DNA from: Shewanella psychromarinicola
Lineage (GTDB): Bacteria; Pseudomonadota; Gammaproteobacteria; Enterobacterales; Shewanellaceae
Assembly: GCF_003855155.1 (NCBI RefSeq)
Contig: NZ_CP034073.1
Location: 62,001 to 126,000, forward strand
DNA: 64,000 nucleotides
Direction: 5' to 3'
Made by a program: the position numbers and the translations under genes. Every line of letters begins with the position of its first letter. The stretch's first letter is position 1. Shown here piece by piece: positions 19,044 through 28,036 of the stretch. A model generated the notes under the pieces. The model did no database searches. It saw only the letters and a program-made list of their open reading frames with translations, and was not told where the DNA came from.

Positions 19044-20788
19044 GACGAACAGCTCAAATACGACAAACCACCGACGGCAAAAAATTCAGATGCCTTGAGT
19101 CGATAGTATTTGTCTTCCACTTCCTGGGACTGCTCTGCGTAAGGCTGCGTCATGACGGCCTGTAGTTCTCGAACGAGCGAGTAATCACCCTCGCTCGCTT
19201 GGCTGTACGCAGGAACAAGCAACCACTCGCGCAAGCTGTATTTTGGGTTGACCAGTTTCATTTGCCTAGCGATCTCCTCACGGGTGTGGGGCTGCCCTGT
19301 CTTTGCATCAGTTTTCGCCTCGGTGCTGCTGCCGACCAGTGATTGCCATTGTGTAAGCCAAGCTGACCAGCGCAGGTCCAGTCCTTCGGGGGCTCGCTGC
19401 AAGTCCTGGTAGAAGCTTTTTTTCAGTGGCTCAATATCGCTAGGCAGCGCCGAAAGCTCGCGGAAGAATATGGTGTAATCAACAGGGGTTTGCACCATAA
19501 GTGTTTCGAGCTCATTAAATAGCGCTGGATGAAAAGTGCTAAGTCCAAGCTTGGCAGCCCACATCTGCTCCATTTGTGCTTGCATCTCGGTCGAAAAGCC
19601 ATTTACCAACTGCTGGAGCTGTTCCAAGTCATCTGGCTTAGACGCCAGCAATGGGCTTAATGCAGTGCAAAACATCAGGAAATTGCGTTCCGCGGCTACG
19701 GGTTGATTGAGAAAAGCGAAGTGCTGTCCGCCACCCGTCCAAGGCTGATATTGCGGGTTGAACACATCGCAGAATCCGAAGGGACCATAGTCGAGTGTGA
19801 AGCCACCAGCTGCGCAGTTGTCGCTGTTGAAGTTGCCTTGGCAATAACCGACACGGATCCAGTTTGCCACCAATGAAGTCAGGCGGCTACGGAACTCGCG
19901 CGCCAGTAACAGCACTTTTTCGGCGCTGGTCAGTTGCTGGTCGATAACATCCGCGTATTCTCGTTCGACTAAATGCAACATCAACTGTTCAAGCTCCTCC
20001 AGCGCTTTGGGGTGTTCCTGCTTGCGGGCGCGGCGGCCGAAGAGCTCGAGCTGACCGACCCTAATAAACGAGGGTGCAACACGCGTCGAAATAGCAACAG
20101 CCTCCGTTATAAGTCTATCGGGATCGGGCGAGTGCGAGCCCTGGGAGTACCACGGCCGCTTGACCGTCTCTGTTTTAGACACATACAAACTCAGCGAACG
20201 AGACGTTGGCACGCCGAGCGCATGCATATGCTCCTGTGCTAGGAACTCCCGCACACTCGACCGCAGCACGGCGCGACCGTCCGCGCCGCGGCAATATGGC
20301 GTGCGGCCACCCCCTTTGAGCTGCATTTCCCAGCGTTGACCCTTGATGACAGCTTCAAGCACGGAAACAGCGCGGCCGTCGCCGTAGCCATTGCCGGTTC
20401 CAAACGGACATTGCTGGGTGTATTCGGTGCCGAAGATGGACAGTGCATACCCACACGCCCAACCGACCTTGCGCATCGGCTCCGGCACCTGCGAGATGTC
20501 GCCGGAGAACATGCGAACGAAGTCAGCCGACTGCGCCATGCTGTCTGCAAAACCCAATTCGCTAAAAAAGGTTTTGCTGTGCGCAACGTACTCTGGGTCT
20601 TCAATGGGTGTCGGCTTAACGGGGACGTAGTGCCCCGTGAATACTTGTCGCGGCACATAGTCGATGCCATTTTGTTTCGCGTCAGGATCGCCGTTGAGCG
20701 TGTCCATGAGTGAGTAGTTGGCTAACTTAGCGAGATCGTCGAGTGTCGCGACGGTTGGGGAAGTTTCCTGGGACAGTTGATTTATCAT
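19040..20788 (-). CDS. selO: SelO/YdiU-family protein adenylyltransferase (pseudokinase)
   Basis: 582 residues. SelO pseudokinases transfer AMP from ATP to proteins. Seen here: a glycine-rich lysine loop [20 protein letters not shown], the S-S-x-R-E-F motif after it, the metal-site segment [11 protein letters not shown] with [12 protein letters not shown], and the C-terminal end SCSS that matches the redox Cys (selenocysteine in animals) of the family. Compared with E. coli YdiU (GAGPTPYSR, NTDN) it is a divergent variant, with a Thr/Lys-rich insert near 505. It overlaps the SagB-like gene and is GC-rich like it. The pairing hints at a shared redox/AMPylation role (inference). Confidence 0.88.
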   Translation of the reverse strand: MINQLSQETSPTVATLDDLAKLANYSLMDTLNGDPDAKQNGIDYVPRQVFTGHYVPVKPTPIEDPEYVAHSKTFFSELGFADSMAQSADFVRMFSGDISQVPEPMRKVGWACGYALSIFGTEYTQQCPFGTGNGYGDGRAVSVLEAVIKGQRWEMQLKGGGRTPYCRGADGRAVLRSSVREFLAQEHMHALGVPTSRSLSLYVSKTETVKRPWYSQGSHSPDPDRLITEAVAISTRVAPSFIRVGQLELFGRRARKQEHPKALEELEQLMLHLVEREYADVIDQQLTSAEKVLLLAREFRSRLTSLVANWIRVGYCQGNFNSDNCAAGGFTLDYGPFGFCDVFNPQYQPWTGGGQHFAFLNQPVAAERNFLMFCTALSPLLASKPDDLEQLQQLVNGFSTEMQAQMEQMWAAKLGLSTFHPALFNELETLMVQTPVDYTIFFRELSALPSDIEPLKKSFYQDLQRAPEGLDLRWSAWLTQWQSLVGSSTEAKTDAKTGQPHTREEIARQMKLVNPKYSLREWLLVPAYSQASEGDYSLVRELQAVMTQPYAEQSQEVEDKYYRLKASEFFAVGGLSYLSCSS

Positions 20789-21149
20789 AGGGGTACCTCA
20801 TGGATTGGGTAGAAGGGCAGTTTCCCCGCTGCGAGGTCCATCGCATCGACGATTGTTCGATTTATGGGGCGAACCTTTTCAGCATAACGGCGAAGGCTTG
20901 TCGCTGGAGCACCTGAGAAAACGCGCATCCCAGGTTGCTAATGTAAAGCTTGCCTTGCAGGATCGAAATCTTGCCATATGGCCATGAATCACCATGATCG
21001 ACTCCTTGCAGAATGTCAGCTCGCTCTTGGCAATAATCATGTTGGCCACCCAGGACATAACAAGGGGTAGCTGGGCTAGCGGCGATCCGGCTGCTCGTTT
21101 TTTGTTGCAAAAAAAGAGGGGCCGTCAGGCTCTAGGTTCGACTCCAAAA

Positions 21150-21404
21150 GACCTTACACGTATCAGAGACGGCGAGCAAAGTCTCCACGAAAATGCTGAT
21201 GGACAAGCAAGGAATCAGACATTCTGTCTAATGGAACGATTTTTCAGAAGTTATCAAACTGAATGGACGCCCAAACATGAGTATATCAGTTTTGTATAAG
21301 CAAATGATGATATTCCGGATGATATACTGAAGCACTCCAATACAATACGTGATCATGGTTATAAGAATTATATGACTCCAACAGCAGCCGAAATGGCCGC
21401 GTAA
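21150..21404 (+). pseudogene. IS3-family transposase (orfB) C-terminal remnant
   Basis: One frame reads MERFFRSYQTEWTPKHEY, then a TAA at 21297-21299, then IRDHGYKNYMTPTAAEMAA and TAA at 21402-21404. Before the stop is the C-terminal M-E-R-F-F-R-S-x-K-T-E-W block of IS3/IS150-type OrfB; after it is the usual end with H-S/G-Y-N-x-x-x-T-P. The N-terminal two thirds are absent and the frame is interrupted, so it is dead. Confidence 0.75.
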
Positions 21405-21512
21405 AGATGCATCGCCTGTTTGTATACAGATTGAGTTGACCACATCACACGTTACATGTCAGGAAGATTAATTATTGCAAATAAAAAGTACATGTAACTA
21501 AAATTTAGATTT

Positions 21513-21665
21513 AAAAGTTAGAAAACCCTTTAGCAGCAAGGCTTGCGAGATTGTTATCTAATTTTCTTTGTAGCTATCTAACTTTTCACCATCTTTCTTT
21601 ATCTTGAATGGGAATTAAAAAGTTAAAAATTAGATAGTATTGCGTTCGATAACATCTAACTTTTT
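21513..21665. repeat. Cluster of atctaactttt motifs in both orientations
   Basis: The motif occurs forward at 21576-21586 and 21654-21664, and in inverted form at 21513-21521 and 21617-21637 (aaaagtta ... tagatag). It lies just upstream of the two-gene cassette and could be recombinase or regulator binding sites, or chance in AT-rich DNA. Confidence 0.4.
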
Positions 21666-21945
21666 GACTGACTCTGTCGTGCAGCAAATTAGTCCCATAA
21701 TTCAGCTTTTCATCTAGGTTGACATCGTAACGCACAATTGGACAAAAATGATTTAGAGCATTTGCCCAATTTCGGTTATATAAAATTAGTTTTAGTAGGC
21801 CACTACAGGTTAGATCGCAATGTAGTACCAAAAAAAGTTACTTATTGCAGTGTTGAAGAAGACTGATTGACTGTCTCAATGGTAGACTTGTTGCGTATTT
21901 AACTAAGCGTGTCTGATTGATACGCTCCAATCAAATAAGTGCAGC

Positions 21946-23112
21946 ATGATAACAAGAATATTTATTATGATAGCTCTATTGCTATCAACAGCGATATTCG
22001 CTTCGGAAAGCTCTCAGACAACTTCACAACTAGAGAAAAAAGCTATCACAGCGGAACAACTCTCAAAGCATCTAGAAGAGCTCACAACGAAACTTGAAGC
22101 TGTTTCTAATGAGAATGCAGAGCTTAAAAACTCTATCACTCACAACATTGAGAAAGTGCAACAGCAATTCACGCAGATCAACACTAAAAATGCAGAAATA
22201 GCTCAATTTCTCAAAGAGCAGAATCTGGATTATGAATCGCTCGAAAAGCGAGATGTGGACTTGAAACTGTTTATGGATTCACCAAATAAACCAGCTTGGA
22301 TTAATTTTGTAGCAGTGATAGTCAGTATTGGTGGTTCTATTGGACTCTCACTCTATTTTCTTAGGGGAACATTAAGAAGAGAAACACACAAACAAATTCT
22401 TGATAGTAGAATTAATGCTCGAACAAGAAAGGCTGAGCATTTAGACCTCCTCAAAGCACAACAGAAGCAAAATGATGATTTGCTGAAAAACCAAGTTCAA
22501 CTTGCCAAAAACGAACAGGATGAGCATCACAAAGTTGTAATTGATGAATTTCGTCAAAAGTGGATTAACACCTTTCGAGATGAAGCTAGTAGTTATGTCA
22601 GAGTCGCAACTCAATTGCTCAATTTCTATGAAATCGAAAAAGATATACTTGTGATAGTTAAAAGTTTGAAAAGTGCTGAAAGACAGTGCGCTAATTTTCG
22701 AGATGAATTCAGTAAAGGAAATAGCGGATTTCCACGAATCCTCTTAGAAAGCAACAATGATGATTACAAAGAATTAAAAATGCACGAGAGGCAAGCAAGA
22801 GAAGACTTTGACAGTATCAAAGCCACATATGCAGAGCTTAAAAAACTTGAATCTGAACTAATAGAAAAGAAAATTAAGATTAGTTTTTTGCTTAATCCAG
22901 ATAAAGACGCAAACAGTTTAAATGATAGAGCTTTTGATGATGAAATATTAAAATTAGCAACCCATATAAATGATGCATTTATCTCCGAACAAAGGGTGTA
23001 CCAAGCACTTACAAACGAACCTGATATCAAAGAAAATCTCAAAAAGTTTCAGTGCATCGTACCCTTAATGCTTAAAGCTGAATGGGATCGAGTGCAGAGA
23101 AAACAGCAATAA
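21946..23112 (+). CDS. Exported coiled-coil/membrane protein of unknown function
   Basis: 388 residues, family not recognised. Order: signal peptide (residues 1-20, hydrophobic IMIALLLSTAIFA then SES), a charged coiled-coil region (about 25-105), one membrane helix (about 116-140, WINFVAVIVSIGGSIGLSLY) followed by basic residues (LRGTLRRE), and a cytoplasmic helical domain of about 245 residues with FRQKWINTFRDEASSYV and KISFLLNPDKD. The R-Q-K-W-I-N-x-x-R-D-E helix recalls uncharacterised proteins near phage and defence genes (impression only). It is followed after 54 bp by a HEPN-like gene. AT-rich codon use, unlike the SelO pair. It may sense at the envelope and signal inward (inference). 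Confidence 0.6.
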   Translation: MITRIFIMIALLLSTAIFASESSQTTSQLEKKAITAEQLSKHLEELTTKLEAVSNENAELKNSITHNIEKVQQQFTQINTKNAEIAQFLKEQNLDYESLEKRDVDLKLFMDSPNKPAWINFVAVIVSIGGSIGLSLYFLRGTLRRETHKQILDSRINARTRKAEHLDLLKAQQKQNDDLLKNQVQLAKNEQDEHHKVVIDEFRQKWINTFRDEASSYVRVATQLLNFYEIEKDILVIVKSLKSAERQCANFRDEFSKGNSGFPRILLESNNDDYKELKMHERQAREDFDSIKATYAELKKLESELIEKKIKISFLLNPDKDANSLNDRAFDDEILKLATHINDAFISEQRVYQALTNEPDIKENLKKFQCIVPLMLKAEWDRVQRKQQ

Positions 23113-23166
23113 CAAACACCGCGATAAAATTGTCGTATTACTTCTCGATAAATAGAAGGTGTCAAA

Positions 23167-23742
23167 ATGAACAAACTCGAAATAGCACCTAATATGCTTT
23201 ATCGTGCAGCTAAATCGTACATTGAAGCTCAAGATGATTTCGACTACATCCAAGCAATTCTACTTGCAGGTTCTGCGATGTACATTTGTGAACCATTACT
23301 TGAAGAACAAGGACTACCGACACAAGCGAGAGAAAGAGCGGATCGAATTATCAAACTACGTGAAGCATGTGTAAAAATGGATAACAACAAACTCAAAATA
23401 ACATGGGATGCAAAACTATTTACTGAGAGGAATAAAGAACACATTAGGTGCGTTTCGCGAGTTGAAGATAGAAAGGTATACAACGCGTTAAAACACTCAG
23501 GTATCTTTGGCTTTGATAAAAAAACTAGAACAAGATACACGAAAAAAAAAGCAAGTGATGATCTCGAAATGATTGATATCTTGGGTGAAAACCTTGATTT
23601 TCGCACAGCAGCAGAAGATATAATAATCGATGCAATTCAAGATTATAAAAATCTAGATTTCAACGGTAAATTTAAACCCTACAATTTGGGAATTGAGATC
23701 CGCCGCGTACTTGATTGTATCTACCTAGAAGACGCTTTCTAA
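23167..23742 (+). CDS. Small HEPN-like protein of unknown function
   Basis: 191 residues, soluble, mostly helical. The first 50 residues (AAKSYIEAQDDFDYIQAILLAGSAMYICEPLL) resemble the first helices of HEPN-like domain proteins, in which a pair of helices with L-A-G-A-A-E is typical. RKVYNALKHSG at about 105 is the place where such proteins carry R-N-x-x-K-H; here Arg and His are spaced wider than in the canonical Rx4-6H RNase motif, so catalysis is uncertain. A GAAGGTG ribosome site lies before the ATG. It probably forms an operon with the membrane protein upstream. Confidence 0.55.
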   Translation: MNKLEIAPNMLYRAAKSYIEAQDDFDYIQAILLAGSAMYICEPLLEEQGLPTQARERADRIIKLREACVKMDNNKLKITWDAKLFTERNKEHIRCVSRVEDRKVYNALKHSGIFGFDKKTRTRYTKKKASDDLEMIDILGENLDFRTAAEDIIIDAIQDYKNLDFNGKFKPYNLGIEIRRVLDCIYLEDAF

Positions 23743-23835
23743 TAACTTCTGGTAGGGCTGGTACATTAATAATTTGTGAATGAGTTTAGACTCTGAGTAG
23801 AAATGGGGCAATAACGACTTAGAGTGGTTAATTAA

Positions 23836-23964
23836 AGTTACGAAAATGGACAACAAAAAGCACAACAAAATCTGGCTGCATTTCAAAGCTGGAGTGCTAC
23901 TCAACAAGACGACGACTTTAAACAAATACTACATAGAGGTCAGATGACCTCCTTCTTGATTTAA
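23836..23964 (+). pseudogene. Truncated frame with a TnpC-like N-terminal look
   Basis: The frame has no start codon and reads NLAAFQSWSATQQDDDFKQI, then LHRGQ, after which it diverges and stops at 23962-23964. The wording resembles the N-termini of small mobile-element proteins that continue with an HTH (impression, not verified). The break point near 23943 lies just before the stop of the convergent TnpC-like gene and may mark an element edge. Confidence 0.35.
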
Positions 23965-23984
23965 GTTACACTTTTCAAGTTGAG

Positions 23985-24383
23985 TTATATTTTGATACTC
24001 TTTACATTGCTAGAATGTTGTCTCGTTACCGTTTTATAGCGATGCAGCTCCCACGTTAACTGAGCCACGGAGGTCGCCATAACTTTCATTTCCTCCCTGA
24101 ATTGGTCATTCTCAGCCCGTAGCCGCTTGTTTGACTCGACCAAGTCGTCATGTTTCTTCTTATCAACCTGCTTCTTTTTTGTGGGCAGCCCCTTATTAAC
24201 CACTTGAGGATTAGGATGAAAATGAGCTTTTTCCGCTAAAATCATATCCAGCAAGGCGGGGTGATTTTTACATGACCCGTTTGCCACGCCAGCGCGTTTC
24301 TCTACAGCGTAAGGACTGATTTTTTTGCCTTCTTTCTTCAAGGATTCAAAGGCATTCATTAGTTTCGTTTTTACGTTCGCCAT
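23985..24383 (-). CDS. TnpC-like small helical protein of the recombinase operon
   Basis: 132 residues. The N-terminal half has an HTH-like segment (KISPYAVEKRAGVANGSCKN, then HPALLDMI) and the C-terminal half a leucine/charged coiled coil (ESNKRLRAENDQFREEMKVM). This layout matches DUF6262/TnpC proteins of Tn554-type elements, which assist the paired tyrosine recombinases. Its start overlaps the stop of the preceding integrase gene at 24383, so it is the last gene of the four-gene operon. Confidence 0.65.
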   Translation of the reverse strand: MANVKTKLMNAFESLKKEGKKISPYAVEKRAGVANGSCKNHPALLDMILAEKAHFHPNPQVVNKGLPTKKKQVDKKKHDDLVESNKRLRAENDQFREEMKVMATSVAQLTWELHRYKTVTRQHSSNVKSIKI

Positions 24384-26287
24384 TACAATGCTCCCAGTTC
24401 AAACCGTTCAAATTCAATACTGTGATCACGCATCACCTTCTCCGCAGCACGAATATCAGACAGTTCACGAGCAAGTGTGTTCTGGTTATAGAACCCCATC
24501 TCTTTCATTTGTTGCATCTTCATCCCAATCCTTTGATGACGATTTTGCCAACGAGTTGCTTCGGCTTGATTGATATTTAAGCTTTCACACTCACGACCAA
24601 CACAAGTCGATGGTTCAAATAAGTGGCCCATACTGCACTTCTCACCCGCAAAACATGTACCGTAACCTGTTGATTTATTTGCCCCTTTAGTTTTTTTGAT
24701 AAGTTCATTAAATTTCGCTTCTGACATTACTCTAGGATCGCCATCAAATGATTTAATATACCCTCCTGATTGTTCATCAGGGTTATCCACTATGTCCTTC
24801 AAGTAGATTATATGGTTTTCCATTTCAGCGTCTTCAATCGCTTTTTTAACGCTGGCAGGGTTCTCTATCCCTAGCAGTGTCAACACATCTGCATGACTGG
24901 CGTAAATGGCGGTCATAGACAAGTTTATATGCTTAAACTGATGCTTTAATGCAGCCAATGTTACCAAGCCATTTCCGACGACAAAATGAGCAAAAGTCCG
25001 CCTGAGTGAGTGAGTCGAAAAATGCCAATAAAACGTTCCGTCTTCTCGCGCTTTAATTGGATTGGATAGAGCTGGCACAACGGGATTTAATAAACGATAA
25101 ATCTCATCCATTTCATCGGGTTCGTATGTAATATCAAGGTTTTTTGAGAAGCGCGTAAATAATTTCCCAAGGTTAGTGGTGTTTAAATCAGCATCTTTTA
25201 ATTGGCTGTTGATGTTATTGCCAGAATTCCTGATTTCATCAAAACTGAAGCGTGGTGAGCAATGAATGTCGCCTTTGTTTGAGCGATATTCGTCATTTAG
25301 TACGATTAAGACTTCCAGTGCCTCTTTACAGATAGGCGCACATGCCCAAGCATCTTCTCTTGGCAACTTCTCCAACTTGCGCGTCCAAGAGCGCAAGGTA
25401 CACAGCTTCAAGCCATCAAGTTCCACTTCTTTGTAAGAGGTAGCATTGATTTGCGTCAACTCACAGATACGCATCCCTGTAAATGCGGAGAGTGACATAA
25501 AACAAGCCCCCTCTATCATCTTAAATTGATCTACAGCTTGTCGCTCTGTTCGTCCGTATTTTTTTGCATAGGATTTCACATCCCTAAGGTCTGCCAACTT
25601 TTTGTGAGCCGCTGTCACATCTTTCATTAACCGCCCCATGAGCTGCTCATAAATGACAGGGATGATCGTAGGATAATGACCTTTTCCTGTTGCTGAGTAT
25701 AGCTTGGCGATTTGGTTGATCGACTTACCCTCTGGAATGCCTAGTGAAAAGTGTGATTACTCTGGAAAGTGCTTATTGACTTGCGTTAGCACACTCAAAG
25801 ATTGTAGATAAATTTTTACGCTTTTTTCACTGAGGTTTTTTGAATCATGGAGTAACTGATTAAAAACCAATTCATTGCTTAATAAAGAAAAGGAATCAAT
25901 AGCAGTGCCCTTAAACACTCTCAACGAACTATTTACCTTTTTTTGTATGACTTGGCATTGACTGAATTTGCGAAAAGTTTCTCCTTCCATGCTCAATAAT
26001 TCTCCTTGAGCGCCCCAAATCAGAAAATAGATGCGCTGCTTTAACTCCAACAACAGCTTAGGGTTGTGCTTATCTGGATGGAAGTTGATTTGGTATAATG
26101 ATTTGACTTCATTGGTGAGATTAAAGAACGCATTATAATCCCATTTACCCTGCCCAAAATATGAAACAGGGTTTCCGTTTTTATCCACACTGACCACCGT
26201 TTTATCATTGGGCATCACAAACTGGCCTGATGATTGTGGTAATGCGTATTGCTCAAACTTGCTCAAGTCCATACTGATACTGTGCAT
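24383..26287 (-). pseudogene. Tyrosine recombinase (third of trio), broken by an in-frame TAA
   Basis: One continuous frame of 635 codons except for a TAA at 25757-25759, after NKHFPE and before SHFSLGIPEGKSINQIAKLY; both sides read as integrase. The N-terminal part (176 residues from 26287) lacks the catalytic domain. The C-terminal part has the recombinase residues: Arg in SAFTGMRICELT, H-x-L-R-R in HSLRRTFAHF, His in LKHQFKH and Tyr in SMTAIYASH, then a Cys-rich tail (CFAGEKC, CVGREC) likely to bind zinc. By size and position it is TnpB-like. Either a nonsense mutation has killed it or it is made as two pieces. Confidence 0.75.
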
Positions 26288-26290
26288 AAC

Positions 26291-28036
26291 TTACCCCCTA
26301 AATATATCCATCACTGAATCTTCATCCCATAACGGGTGACACTCGCGCTCGAGCAGCTTCATGGCTGCCTTTAAATGCGCTTTCTTGAATCGCTCCTTGA
26401 GTTTATTGAGGTTGGCTTTTACTTCACCAAAATTTGTGATGAAGTGTTCTACACTTCGGTGTGCACCCAGCGCTTCATTCAGTCGCTTCTCAAAAGACAG
26501 TAATCGCCATATATCATGAGGCTCATCTACCACGCCAAAGTTCGTGCAGGAAAAACACTTTACGACAAAACCACAACCCAACTTGGACTGCTCTTCTTTT
26601 GAAAGGAGACCTGTACGCGCTATGTTCTTTTGAAACTCCATTTTTTCGGGCGTATCAGCCCCTTTACAGAAGCCGCCATTATTAATCTCAACAGCTTGTT
26701 GCTCAGTATCTTTAGACATCTTAAGCGCCTCCCATTCCTCGTGAGAAATAACGACACCAGTGGACTCTTTAGCCTTTGCAACGGCAACAACAGCTCCGCC
26801 GTCAGGGTTCTCGCCCAAATAATGTAATGCAGTCAAACCAAACGCCAATTGCTCACAGGCTTCACCCTTTGAGACTTTGCCATAGTTTGAACTATCGTAG
26901 GTGCCAGGTGCATTACGGGTGTTTTCAGCGGCTTTCTTTCTTCCCATCTTGTGTTCGGCATATTGCTTAATGGATGACTTCAATAAATTACAGTTCAAAC
27001 GGAAATCAGGATTTTTTTCGATTAAGGATTGAATGCGTGAAGAGTCCTTGACCAAATAATTTTGAGCATAACTCGATAGGTTCATGTTTGATGGCGCTGC
27101 ACCGTTCATTTTTCTAAACAGGTAATGATTATCCAATCCTAACGAGGCGGAATGGGCTTTTGATAGGGCAAGGTGTGATTCGAAAAAGCTCTGACACGTC
27201 GCCCTTGGTGTGAAAGTACGAAGCTCAACTGTGTAGCCCCGCGTTTTAAGCCCTTCAATACTGATGCGACCTGCCCCTGATTTTTGGCACACCCACTCAT
27301 CTTCCAGGAACATATTCAAGGTTTCTGTTTGACCCGTTCCTAAATAATAAATCGTCAGGAATACCCCATTACAGACCAATCTATCGAAGGCTATCCTTCT
27401 TTTAGCTTCCGTTAAGGTATTATCCTGATACCGCTTTAACAGTGCCTTGCGGTGTTCTAACAACGAAAAGCCAATGGAGCGAAGTATCTTGGGTGTGTAG
27501 TTAGCGCAATCCAGTGAGGCTGATGCAGTACCAAGGTTCCGAGCCGCTTTAGGGATTTGTCCGAATCCAAATTTTTTGCAAATTGAATTTAAGTTCGAAC
27601 CCTGCCAGCCAAGAGTCTTTGCGCGGATAGGTTTATCATGTAACCCTTTACCTGTGCTGGCCATTGATAGGTATGTTGCATGGATATACTGAGTACATGT
27701 TTCAGACGAAAACTCGACTTTTGCTTTTCGCTTGCCACTTTGAGCATTGAAAGCATATTTAATAATCATTCCAATATTTCTGAAATGTGCAGTCTTGCTT
27801 GACTCTCGCCAGCCAGATTGTTGAAACTTAGAAATCAATAAACGAATGTGTTCATCTGTGGCATAGTCTTTTAAGACTGCAAAGTCACACGTTGAACGAC
27901 TCCCAGATCCATTTTCCCAAACGTATCTCCACTTGGTAATGGTGGTCAGAGTATTATCTGTGACCATCTCAGACGTTGGTGTAGAGCGATAGCTTCGAGC
28001 ATTATCCTTAACGTCGGTATCGACAAAATCAGTCAT
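26291..28036 (-). CDS. Tyrosine-recombinase-like protein (second of trio), degenerate active site
   Basis: 581 residues. It has the layout of a recombinase, but the catalytic positions are altered: the place of the first Arg (G-x-R-x-x-E) reads LGTGQTETL, and no clear H-x-x-R/Tyr set is visible. A Cys-containing segment near 505 (CGFVVKCFSC) may bind zinc. It overlaps the upstream integrase by 4 bp and is followed by the third after 3 bp, so it is co-translated. It probably serves as a DNA-binding partner in a multi-recombinase complex (inference). Confidence 0.6.
   Translation of the reverse strand: MTDFVDTDVKDNARSYRSTPTSEMVTDNTLTTITKWRYVWENGSGSRSTCDFAVLKDYATDEHIRLLISKFQQSGWRESSKTAHFRNIGMIIKYAFNAQSGKRKAKVEFSSETCTQYIHATYLSMASTGKGLHDKPIRAKTLGWQGSNLNSICKKFGFGQIPKAARNLGTASASLDCANYTPKILRSIGFSLLEHRKALLKRYQDNTLTEAKRRIAFDRLVCNGVFLTIYYLGTGQTETLNMFLEDEWVCQKSGAGRISIEGLKTRGYTVELRTFTPRATCQSFFESHLALSKAHSASLGLDNHYLFRKMNGAAPSNMNLSSYAQNYLVKDSSRIQSLIEKNPDFRLNCNLLKSSIKQYAEHKMGRKKAAENTRNAPGTYDSSNYGKVSKGEACEQLAFGLTALHYLGENPDGGAVVAVAKAKESTGVVISHEEWEALKMSKDTEQQAVEINNGGFCKGADTPEKMEFQKNIARTGLLSKEEQSKLGCGFVVKCFSCTNFGVVDEPHDIWRLLSFEKRLNEALGAHRSVEHFITNFGEVKANLNKLKERFKKAHLKAAMKLLERECHPLWDEDSVMDIFRG

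Larger units (their letters stand above)
20789..21945. other. 1.16-kb gap with an IS3 remnant and an AT-rich repeat patch
   Basis: From 20789 to about 21130 the sequence is GC-rich with no supported gene. 21150-21404 is an IS3-family orfB remnant. From 21440 to 21900 it is AT-rich with a recurring atctaactttt motif. The switch in composition near 21405-21440 marks a junction between two imported pieces. Confidence 0.6.

Noticed and set aside
20862..21110. Minus-strand frame upstream of selO as a RiPP precursor
   Set aside because: It lacks a leader/core pattern and a ribosome site, and no other RiPP enzymes are present.
21125..21150. tRNA 3' end or attachment site (ggttcgactcc)
   Set aside because: It looks like a T-loop, but the stem does not pair, and no acceptor, anticodon arm or CCA is nearby.
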